From contig RXOA01000016.1 in assembly GCA_003979035.1 (NCBI GenBank), positions 1-15,118 of the forward strand: a stretch of 15,118 bases of DNA, given 5' to 3'. Both the position numbers and the translations under genes were made by a program. Shown here piece by piece: positions 6,601 to 13,354 of this stretch. Under the pieces are notes generated by a model. The model saw only the letters and a program-made list of their open reading frames with translations, made no database searches and had not been told where the DNA came from. The first letter of the stretch is position 1; the number at the start of each line of letters is the position of its first letter. This DNA is from Candidatus Bipolaricaulota bacterium (lineage in GTDB: Bacteria; Bipolaricaulota; Bipolaricaulia; UBA7950; UBA9294).

Positions 6601-7710
6601 CTAGCGGAATGAAGCACCCAAGCCATCTTGGGCTCCACCGTCCACGTCATCAAACAACGACAGCTGCCGTACGGATGCCGCGGAGAGCCGAGACACGCCG
6701 ACGCCAAGCAATCGCACGCCATGGTTCCCCACCTCCGCTCTCTCGTGGAGCAGGTGAACCGCCAATTCGCCGATCAAGTGGGGAGAGGATGTCGGTACGG
6801 CAAGACCGATTTGGCGGGTCTCGGTTCGGAAGTCGGGGAATCGCACCTTGATCCGCACGGTTCTCGCCGCAAGATGTTGCTCCGCGAGTTGAACCCCGAC
6901 TTCGTGTGCCATTCCGCGGAGCGACGCCTCCATCTCGATCGGATCTTTGAGATCCAGTGGATACGTGATCTCACGGGAAATCGATCGAGAGTCTCGTCGT
7001 GTGCGAATCGGCGTCGGATCTTGACCGCGCGCCAGCCGATAGAGAACTCGTCCCATCTGTCCGAATTCGCGATCCAGCAGCGCCGAAGGAACGGTCCGAA
7101 GATCGGCGACCGTTCGTAGACCCATACTGCAAAGACGTCGTTCCGTCACTCGGCCGACCCCCCACAGCTGCCCAACACCAAGTGGCGCAAGCACGCTGTC
7201 AACCTCGTCGGGGTGAATAACCTTGAACCCGTCTGGCTTGTCCAGCTCGGAACCGAGTTTGGCAAGAAATCGATTCGGCGCCACGCCGACCGAACAGGAG
7301 AGTCGCGTTTCGCGCCATACGTGACGCTTGACGTCGCTGGCGATCTGCGCTGCATCATCCAGGGTCGATGCGGACGCAGACAGGTCGAAGAACGCTTCGT
7401 CCAGAGAGATCGGCTCGATGGACGACGAAACGGACCGAAGAATCCCCATCACGCGTCCCGATACGCGCCGGTACTTGTCGAATTGGGGGGCGAGGAACAC
7501 CCCCCCTGGGCACAGTCTGCGGGCATGCGCAGTCGACATCGCACTGTGGATCCCGAACGTCCGCGCCTCATAAGAAGCCGTTGCCACGACGCCGCGTGCC
7601 CCGAGTCCTCCGACAACGACCGGCTTGCCTCGCAGTAGGGGATCATCGCGTTGCTCCACCGCAGCAAAGAACGCATCCATGTCAAGATGTGCGATCCGAG
7701 ATTCGCTCAT
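6601..7710 (-). CDS. dinB: DNA polymerase IV (Y-family translesion polymerase)
   Basis: The protein is 369 residues from the ATG at 7710, close to the family length. The catalytic motifs are HLDMDAFFAAVE (D10) and SLDEAFFD (D104, E105). The palm, fingers and thumb regions are continuous, including ATASYEARTFGI and SCSVGVAPNRFLAKLGSELDKPDG, followed by the little-finger domain. QLSLF at residues 349-353 is a canonical beta-clamp-binding motif, followed by an acidic 16-residue tail. The enzyme copies damaged DNA in the cytoplasm with low fidelity. The start is uncertain: GTG at 7725 has GGAGG 4 bases upstream, and GTG at 7740 is also in frame, but the ATG at 7710 gives the usual family N-terminus. 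The gene is divergent from the THEP1 gene. I see no LexA-type operator. Confidence 0.95.
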   Translation of the reverse strand: MSESRIAHLDMDAFFAAVEQRDDPLLRGKPVVVGGLGARGVVATASYEARTFGIHSAMSTAHARRLCPGGVFLAPQFDKYRRVSGRVMGILRSVSSSIEPISLDEAFFDLSASASTLDDAAQIASDVKRHVWRETRLSCSVGVAPNRFLAKLGSELDKPDGFKVIHPDEVDSVLAPLGVGQLWGVGRVTERRLCSMGLRTVADLRTVPSALLDREFGQMGRVLYRLARGQDPTPIRTRRDSRSISREITYPLDLKDPIEMEASLRGMAHEVGVQLAEQHLAARTVRIKVRFPDFRTETRQIGLAVPTSSPHLIGELAVHLLHERAEVGNHGVRLLGVGVSRLSAASVRQLSLFDDVDGGAQDGLGASFR

Positions 7711-7862
7711 ATTGTCGAGGTGCACAGCGCCTCCGACCACCTGATGGAACGGGAAGCGGACGAGTCCTGTTTCGCGCAGCGGAAAACGAAGAACCTTCCG
7801 CAGTCGCCTTCATCCCCGGTTTCACTCCCGTCCCTTAAGGAAGGATAGAATGGTGGAACAAG

Positions 7863-8426
7863 ATGAACAACTGCGGCATCGTTCTCACAGGGCGCCCCGG
7901 AGTGGGCAAGACGACGTTGATCCTGAGTGCGGTCTCTGGACTTGATCGTAAAGCAGGTGGGATGGTCACATCGGAGATCCGCAAGTGCGGTCACCGAGTC
8001 GGGTTCTCGGTTACCGACCTTGCCACCGGCCACGCCGGGGTCCTTGCTCACATTCATCAGACGGACGGCCGCCAGATCGGGAGATACCGGGTCTGTCTTG
8101 CCGATCTGAACGCAGTCGGAATCGCCGCGATCCGCAACGCCGTCGCCGATCCGACGATCGCGCTGGTGGTCATCGACGAGATCGCTCCAATGGAGCTTGT
8201 GTCCCCCGACTTCGTCCCCGCCGTGGAGCAGGCGCTCGCTTGCGGCAAACCCTTGCTGATCTCAACACACGCCCATACGGATCATCCGCTGGTTCACGAC
8301 ATCCGTCGCCGGCTTGACCTTGTCCGCGTTAAGCTCTCCAATCGTGACGACCTGGCAGACACGCTTGCCCACAAACTTGCCTCTCTGCTGAGAGCGCCAC
8401 CGATCGACGGAGAGCGACAAGCATAG
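7863..8426 (+). CDS. THEP1-family nucleoside triphosphatase (COG1618)
   Basis: The 187-residue P-loop protein has Walker A GRPGVGKTT (residues 10-18), the family motif GGMVTSEIRKCGHRVGFSVTD, and Walker B LVVIDEIAPMEL with D105 and E106 (family consensus VVIDEIGxMEL). THEP1 proteins are small NTPases that hydrolyse several NTPs; the biological role is unsettled, and human cancer-related NTPase is a relative. The family is common in archaea and thermophilic or deep-branching bacteria. The start is the ATG at 7863 with GGTGG 6 bases upstream. It is divergent from dinB and sits 95 bases ahead of rpsT, which has its own promoter, so it is probably a single-gene unit. All active-site motifs are intact. 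Confidence 0.92.
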   Translation: MNNCGIVLTGRPGVGKTTLILSAVSGLDRKAGGMVTSEIRKCGHRVGFSVTDLATGHAGVLAHIHQTDGRQIGRYRVCLADLNAVGIAAIRNAVADPTIALVVIDEIAPMELVSPDFVPAVEQALACGKPLLISTHAHTDHPLVHDIRRRLDLVRVKLSNRDDLADTLAHKLASLLRAPPIDGERQA

Positions 8427-8460
8427 GAGGGAATGAAGATCCATTGACACCGGGAATTCC

Positions 8461-8489
8461 TTGATTCGCTCTTGCGCTTCCGCTAACAT
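8461..8489 (+). promoter_or_regulatory. Predicted sigma70-type promoter of rpsT-secF-recJ
   Basis: TTGATT (8461-8466) and TAACAT (8484-8489) are 17 bases apart, each matching 4 of 6 consensus bases. Transcription would begin near 8496, about 26 bases before the rpsT start. It lies in the 95-base gap after the THEP1 gene. Confidence 0.5.
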
Positions 8490-8521
8490 TCGTTGTCCTT
8501 CCCATAGGTGGGATCGACATT

Positions 8522-8800
8522 GTGTTCGAGGTGATTGAAATTCCTAATATCCGTTCTGCAGAAAAGCGATTGCGACAGAGTGAGAAACGTCGTGGAATGA
8601 ACCGCGCAAGGAAGTCCGCATTTCGGCGGATCGTCAAAGACCTGAAAGCGCAGGTTGCTTCCGGCGACCGGGATGCTGCGCAGGCATTGATTCCCGCCCT
8701 GAACAAGGCGCTGGACAAGGCGGCAAAGCACAACGCAATTCACAAAAACAAGGCCAACCGTATCAAGTCTCAGTGGGCTCGACGCGTACAGGCGTTGTAG
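8522..8800 (+). CDS. rpsT: 30S ribosomal protein bS20
   Basis: The 92-residue, highly basic product shows the bS20 signature NIRSAEKRLRQSEKRRGMNR, then a helical region with ALNKALDKAAKHNAIHKNKA and a basic end. It binds 16S rRNA early in 30S assembly. The start is a GTG with AGGTGG 9 bases upstream. This adds about seven residues (MFEVIEI) ahead of the point where bS20 usually begins (M-x-NIKSAEKR), so the N-terminus is slightly extended, or starts at the GTG at 8531. It is first in a tight plus-strand unit: secF starts 15 bases after its stop. In other bacteria S20 regulates its own translation through a non-ATG start; the GTG here is compatible with that but proves nothing. Confidence 0.95.
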   Translation: MFEVIEIPNIRSAEKRLRQSEKRRGMNRARKSAFRRIVKDLKAQVASGDRDAAQALIPALNKALDKAAKHNAIHKNKANRIKSQWARRVQAL

Positions 8801-8804
8801 GAGG
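8799..8804 (+). promoter_or_regulatory. Ribosome-binding site of secF, overlapping the rpsT stop codon
   Basis: AGGAGG begins within the rpsT TAG stop and is followed by more purines up to the ATG at 8815. It fixes that ATG over an in-frame GTG at 8773 that would overlap rpsT. Confidence 0.6.
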
Positions 8805-8814
8805 GAGAGCGCGG

Positions 8815-9735
8815 ATGCGGCAATACGACTTCCTCGGTAAGGCGAAGTTTTTTGTCCCCCTTTCCATGGCATTGATCTTGATCAGTGCCCTTCTTCTCGT
8901 TCCCCAGATTCGAGGCTGGAATTTGGGAATCGACTTCACGGGCGGGACGGAGTTCACAGTTCAATTCAGTGAACCTGTAGACACGGCCCAGATTCGTCAG
9001 TCGTTGAGCGAGTTGTCTTCGGGGGGAATCGATCTCTCGCAAAGCGCCATCCAGAGCTATGGAGGCGCCGACCGCGTGATCATCACAACACCGCTTGATA
9101 TCCGTGACAATCAGGTGCTTGTCGAGCGCGTCGAACAGATGTTGCGGAATGACTATCCGGTTCAGGACCCTGCCGCATCCAACATCAGCCGCACCGCAAT
9201 TAGTCAACAGGTAAGCCGTCAACTCACCGAAAAGGGATGGCAAGCCATCCTTCTCGCGCTGGTCATCGTTCTGGTTTACGTTTCATGGCGGTTCCGCCTG
9301 CGCTACGCCGTGGGTGCCGTGGTCGCCGTAATCCACGATGTCGTCATCGCACTCGGAATCTTTGCGCTGTTCAAGGTTGAGATTAACCTACCGACGATTG
9401 CCGCGTTCCTGACGATCCTCGGATACTCGCTGAACGACACCATCGTCATCTACGATCGTGTCCGTGAGAATCTCAAGCTCAATCCGCGCGGAAATATCTC
9501 GGAGATCATCAACCGCAGCATCAACCAGTCTTTGTCCCGCACGATCAATACGTCCCTGACGACGTTCATTCCGATCATCATTCTGTTCATCTTTGGGGGA
9601 TCGGTCCTCCGAGGCTTCTCTTTGGCACTGCTGATCGGAGTGATCGTCGGCACGTATTCCTCGATGTACATTGCATGCCCGATTCTTGAGGCCTGGGCAA
9701 AGAAAGCTGGCACCAAGACCAAGAAGCGCAAATGA
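8815..9735 (+). CDS. secF: Protein translocase subunit SecF
   Basis: The 306-residue membrane protein has the SecF layout: one N-terminal membrane helix (about 12-30), the conserved GIDFTGGT (38-45), a periplasmic domain to about 140, then five membrane helices. GYSLNDTIVIYDRVREN (203-219) and SLSRTINTSLTTFIP are the RND-family SecF motifs. It ends in a basic cytoplasmic tail (KKAGTKTKKRK). With SecD it uses the proton or sodium gradient to help pull preproteins across the inner membrane. The start ATG has a good AGGAGG upstream. secD is not on either side: rpsT precedes it, and recJ follows with an ATGA overlap. Length and motifs indicate a stand-alone SecF, not a SecDF fusion. Confidence 0.95.
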   Translation: MRQYDFLGKAKFFVPLSMALILISALLLVPQIRGWNLGIDFTGGTEFTVQFSEPVDTAQIRQSLSELSSGGIDLSQSAIQSYGGADRVIITTPLDIRDNQVLVERVEQMLRNDYPVQDPAASNISRTAISQQVSRQLTEKGWQAILLALVIVLVYVSWRFRLRYAVGAVVAVIHDVVIALGIFALFKVEINLPTIAAFLTILGYSLNDTIVIYDRVRENLKLNPRGNISEIINRSINQSLSRTINTSLTTFIPIIILFIFGGSVLRGFSLALLIGVIVGTYSSMYIACPILEAWAKKAGTKTKKRK

Positions 9736-11510
9736 ACTCCCTTATCCGGGAGGGGAAATCGTGGTGCATGGCGCCCCCTCCGGACGAGATGACGGTTGCC
9801 GAGATTAGATCTTCCCTGACGTGCTCGAAGGGCTTTGCGTCCGTTCTGGCTCAGCGAGGCGGATCCGAATGGGCTCGGCTGATTGATCCCGATCGATCAC
9901 GCTTCCACGATCCGGCGCTGCTTCCGGACATGGAGACGGCAATATCGCGAGTGCTGGATGCCGTTCGATCGCAGGAACGCGTGTACATTCACGGAGATTT
10001 CGATGTCGACGGTCTTTCCGCCGCATCGGTCCTTTTCCTCGGTCTCCAGCCGCTATTCCCGCAGGGCGGACTGAAGGTTGAGGTAGGAGACCGCCGAACC
10101 GGCCACGGGGTGTCGCGGGCTTTTGTCAGGCGGGCAATCGAAGAACGTTTCTCATTGATCATCACCGCTGACTGCGGAATCTCCAACCACGACGAGATCG
10201 CTCAACTGGCGGCCGCAGGCATCGACACAATCGTGAGCGACCATCACATCCCGATGATGCCCCTTCCGCCCGCCCTCGCCGTGATCAACCCACTGCGCGA
10301 GGATTCCACGTACCCCAATCGCTATCTCGCCGGAGTGGGTGTCGCGTTCAAGCTGGTCCAAGCACTGTATCAACGGACGGATCGCCCGGCGCCGTTCCAT
10401 CTGCTCGATCTGGTCGCACTGGGCACTGTAGCCGATCTTGTTCCGCTGGCCTACGACTCCGAGATTGAGAACCGGGCGCTGGTTCGCGAAGGCTTCAAAC
10501 TGATCGCGGAGCAGCAGGGTTCCTCGAACGGGCTGCAGGTCTTGATGGAAAGTCTCTCGCTGAAACCTGATCGCCTGACGGCATCGGATATCGCCTTCTA
10601 CATCGCCCCCAAGTTGAACGCCGCCAATCGAACCGGCGACCCGAAGGTTGCGTTCTTGCTTCTCACGACTCGACGACGGGATCGCGCTTCATACCTGGCC
10701 GAGGTGTTGCTGGACTACAACCGCGATCGAGAGATCGCCCAGCAGGATCTCCTTTCCCAGGCTCGCGCCCGCCTAGGGGAACTCGACACAGACCCCCGCG
10801 GAGACGGCATTCTCATCCTCGACGGCAAGAACTGGAACGAAGGGATCCTCGGTCTGACTGCTTCGAATCTGATTGATCAGTTCGGCGTACCGACGATCAT
10901 CGTGTCCCATGGCGATCGGATCAGCCGCGCATCGTGCCGGAGCGTCCGCGGGTTTGACATGGTGGCCTGTTTGGAGACCCACGCCGACCTTCTTCTCCAC
11001 TATGGCGGGCATCAAATGGCGGCGGGGTTCTCCCTCGTCCCTGAGAATCTGCCTGAATTGCGTCGCCGGCTGATCGAATATGCCGCGGACCATGCTCCCG
11101 AGAACGATCGCTCGACCCAAGGAAGGATCGACACCCATGTCGAGGCCAACGAAATCAATCACCGTTTTCACACCAACATCCGGTCGCTGGCGCCGTTCGG
11201 AGTAGGGAATCCCGCACCACTTCTTCTACTTGAGCATTGCTCGTTCGCCGACTTGACCCTTGTGGGAGCACGTCGGCAACACCTTAAGGGAACGGCCGTA
11301 CAAGGGGGGGACCGGCTTCCATTCATCGCCTTTCGGCAGGGTCGTCACCTGTTGCTGTTCGAGACGATGGACAACGCCGGCGTTGTCTTCCGCTGTGGCT
11401 TCGACGACTGGAGGGGAACGGTGCAACTGGACGTGGTCGATGTGGTCGACAGCCTCTCAATGACGACCCCGTCACTTGCCGACGCAAAACCTGCCGAAGA
11501 TCTCGGCTAG
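9732..11510 (+). CDS. recJ: Single-stranded-DNA-specific 5'-3' exonuclease RecJ
   Basis: The 592-residue protein has the DHH phosphoesterase motifs HGDFDVDG (87-94), ITADCGIS, SDHHIP (169-174) and LVALGTVADLVPL, then the DHHA1 domain with YGGHQMAAGF (424-433), and a C-terminal OB-type domain. RecJ degrades single-stranded DNA 5'-3' in recombination and repair, using Mn or Mg bound by the motif aspartates and histidines. The first ATG overlaps the secF stop as ATGA; an alternative ATG at 9768 follows a GGGAGGGG tract 12 bases upstream. The family-like sequence begins after about residue 20, so the later start is possible. The 3' end overlaps the convergent mnmE gene by 39 bases, making the last 12 residues (about SLADAKPAEDLG) antisense to the MnmE C-terminus; they are probably not conserved. 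Confidence 0.95.
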   Translation: MNSLIREGKSWCMAPPPDEMTVAEIRSSLTCSKGFASVLAQRGGSEWARLIDPDRSRFHDPALLPDMETAISRVLDAVRSQERVYIHGDFDVDGLSAASVLFLGLQPLFPQGGLKVEVGDRRTGHGVSRAFVRRAIEERFSLIITADCGISNHDEIAQLAAAGIDTIVSDHHIPMMPLPPALAVINPLREDSTYPNRYLAGVGVAFKLVQALYQRTDRPAPFHLLDLVALGTVADLVPLAYDSEIENRALVREGFKLIAEQQGSSNGLQVLMESLSLKPDRLTASDIAFYIAPKLNAANRTGDPKVAFLLLTTRRRDRASYLAEVLLDYNRDREIAQQDLLSQARARLGELDTDPRGDGILILDGKNWNEGILGLTASNLIDQFGVPTIIVSHGDRISRASCRSVRGFDMVACLETHADLLLHYGGHQMAAGFSLVPENLPELRRRLIEYAADHAPENDRSTQGRIDTHVEANEINHRFHTNIRSLAPFGVGNPAPLLLLEHCSFADLTLVGARRQHLKGTAVQGGDRLPFIAFRQGRHLLLFETMDNAGVVFRCGFDDWRGTVQLDVVDVVDSLSMTTPSLADAKPAEDLG

Positions 11511-12869
11511 CGTTTCTTCTCCGACGTCGATTCCCTGGAGTTCGGCTGCGATGCGTAGGGATGAGCGCAGGTCTTCAATGATCATATCCGGTGTCCTGCC
11601 GATGCGTAGGCTCTCCAATGCCCGCCCGACAGCGTGCTGCATCCGTTGGAGACGATCGACTTCCCAGACATCGAGATAGAGCGAGCTTTGGCGCTGCGGG
11701 ACGCCGCTTCGCACCAGCTTCTCTTCGAGCAGATCACGAACGAGATCGAGGCCTTGTCTCTTCTCGGGAGCAAGTCGCAGCGCGTCCCGGAGTCGCGCGT
11801 GGTCTTCGGTCGTCGTTCGCGCCGGAAGATCGCTCTTCGTGAGGACATGCACCACAGGCCGCTCCCACGAACGCTCCAGCAACGCTCGATCCTCGTTCGT
11901 CAGCTCCGAGGCTCCGTCCACAAGGAGCAGCACAAGATCCGACCGCCGCACGGCAAGTTCTGTGCGCTGCACGCCTTCGGTTTCGACGACATCATCGGTG
12001 CTCCGCAAGCCGGCCGTGTCGATCAGGGTGACAGGAATTCCCGAGAGCGTAATCTCCGCTTCGATCGTATCGCGCGTCGTCCCTGGAACTGGCGTCACAA
12101 TCGCTCGATTTTCGGCAAGCAGCGCATTGAACAGGGTGGACTTTCCCACATTGGGGCGTCCGATCAGCGCGACGACGAACCCTTCCCACAGGACCCGCCC
12201 ATGATCTGCCTGGTTGCGAAGATCCACCAGCCGGCTGTGAACGTTCTCAAGCAGAGATTCCGACTCCCTCGCGTATGGATCGGACTCCAGATCGATCTCC
12301 GGGTAGTCGATCCCGACTTCCAACGCCGCGAGCGCGGCCTGGATCCGGCCGCGGATCTCGTCCACTTCATCGGAGAAGCGTCCCTGAAGCTGGCTGACCG
12401 CAACTTCCAATCCGAGACGGGTGCGGGCATGGATCACATCGGCAACGCTCTTCGCTTGATCCAGAGTGATCCGGCCGTTCTGAAACGCACGCTGCGTGAA
12501 TTCGCCTCGTTCGGCAAGCCGTGCTCCTCGCTCCAGGATCAGTTCGAGAATCCGGCGCGTCGCGGCCATGCCACCATGTCCGTTGATCTCCACGACGTCA
12601 TCTCGGGTATAGGTGCGGGGAGCACGCATGATCGAGACAAGGACTTCATCTACGTCGGCATCTCCGTCGCGGATCACGCCGTAGTGCAGGGTATGCGAAT
12701 CGGCTGCGGGCAATGAGATTCCGCTTGCGGCACGGAAAACGCTGTCGGCAATCCGGATCGCTTCGGGGCCGCTCAACCGGACAATGCCGATTCCCCCTTC
12801 CCCGAAGGGTGTAGAAACTGCAGCGATCGTATCGTCGGTCTCAGCCCTTCTCTTGAAATCCACGTTCAC
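11472..12869 (-). CDS. mnmE: tRNA uridine-34 modification GTPase MnmE (TrmE)
   Basis: The 465-residue protein begins with the MnmE N-terminal folate-binding domain (DDTIAAVSTPFGEGGIGIVR; INGHGG; GEFTQRAFQNGRITLDQAKSV). The central G domain follows: G1 GRPNVGKST (237-245), G2 GTTRDT, G3 DTAGLR (284-289) and G4 TKSD (344-347, Thr in place of the usual Asn). It ends with the invariant IFGRFCVGK, whose Cys is needed for activity. With MnmG it forms the 5-(carboxymethyl)aminomethyl group on U34 of certain tRNAs. The start is a GTG overlapping the khpB stop as GTGA; a second GTG lies two codons downstream. No clear ribosome-binding site is seen, so translation is probably coupled. It is the last gene of the yidC-khpB-mnmE unit. 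Confidence 0.96.
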   Translation of the reverse strand: MNVDFKRRAETDDTIAAVSTPFGEGGIGIVRLSGPEAIRIADSVFRAASGISLPAADSHTLHYGVIRDGDADVDEVLVSIMRAPRTYTRDDVVEINGHGGMAATRRILELILERGARLAERGEFTQRAFQNGRITLDQAKSVADVIHARTRLGLEVAVSQLQGRFSDEVDEIRGRIQAALAALEVGIDYPEIDLESDPYARESESLLENVHSRLVDLRNQADHGRVLWEGFVVALIGRPNVGKSTLFNALLAENRAIVTPVPGTTRDTIEAEITLSGIPVTLIDTAGLRSTDDVVETEGVQRTELAVRRSDLVLLLVDGASELTNEDRALLERSWERPVVHVLTKSDLPARTTTEDHARLRDALRLAPEKRQGLDLVRDLLEEKLVRSGVPQRQSSLYLDVWEVDRLQRMQHAVGRALESLRIGRTPDMIIEDLRSSLRIAAELQGIDVGEETLAEIFGRFCVGK

Positions 12870-13354
12870 GTCGAATCAGGTTCGATCACGACGCGTCGGG
12901 TGTCCGCTTCCCCCTCACTTCGAGTGCGGACGCCCGGGAAGTTGGCCAACGTCATGTGGATCATCTTGCGGTCATGAGGAGGCATTGGATTGAGCCGGAT
13001 TCGCTTGTGTTCGCGACACACAGACTCCGCCGCGGAGAGGACAAACCTCATCAGATCGGCCTCACGCCGCTTGACGACACCGTTCAAATCCAAAACGAGA
13101 TCGCACTCGCGGCCCGTTCGTCTGCGAATTGCAGCTCGCAACAGGTGCTCCAGGGCGGTGAGCACAGAGCGATCTTCCTCGACCGAGAACACGCTCCCCG
13201 CGAGGTTGATGTAGAACTCGCCTTCGGCACCGGCCTCAATCTCGACGTCGATCTCGATCGCATCTTCGGCAAGGATTGCGACGAACTCGTTGAGGTACGC
13301 CGCGACCTCAGCCTGAAGTACGTCGATCTTCGCTCGCTGCGTCGGCTCGTTCAT
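12866..13354 (-). CDS. khpB: KH/R3H RNA-binding protein KhpB (Jag, SpoIIIJ-associated)
   Basis: The 162-residue protein has a KH-II-like domain (about 30-90, including FYINLAGS and SVLTALEHLLRAAI) and a C-terminal R3H domain (about 95-158) with LNPMPPHDRKMIHMTL and TRSEGEADTRRVVI. KhpB family proteins bind RNA and, in Firmicutes, affect cell size and division. The Jag-N domain found in many relatives is absent. The ATG at 13354 is chosen over an upstream in-frame start at 13477 because AAGGA lies 5 bases upstream and the upstream extension is yidC in another frame. The 5' end overlaps the yidC 3' end by 47 bases, and the stop overlaps mnmE by 4. The yidC-jag-mnmE order is widely conserved near the chromosome origin. 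Confidence 0.93.
   Translation of the reverse strand: MNEPTQRAKIDVLQAEVAAYLNEFVAILAEDAIEIDVEIEAGAEGEFYINLAGSVFSVEEDRSVLTALEHLLRAAIRRRTGRECDLVLDLNGVVKRREADLMRFVLSAAESVCREHKRIRLNPMPPHDRKMIHMTLANFPGVRTRSEGEADTRRVVIEPDST

Noticed and set aside
6486..6722. Upstream in-frame extension of the outer-membrane protein
   Set aside because: It overlaps dinB and would bury the signal peptide; a strong ribosome-binding site lies just before 6485.
7833..7840. Palindrome CCTTAAGG between dinB and the THEP1 gene
   Set aside because: Too short to call an operator; no second copy or flanking symmetry.
7846..7851. TAGAAT as a -10 box for the THEP1 gene
   Set aside because: No matching -35, and transcription would begin only about 5 bases before the start codon, beyond the ribosome-binding site.
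8444..8449. Perfect TTGACA upstream of rpsT
   Set aside because: No -10-like hexamer lies 16-18 bases downstream; the TTGATT/TAACAT pair fits better.
11634..12716. 360-codon plus-strand open frame
   Set aside because: Antisense to mnmE, which has complete GTPase motifs. GC-rich codon bias on the opposite strand explains its length.
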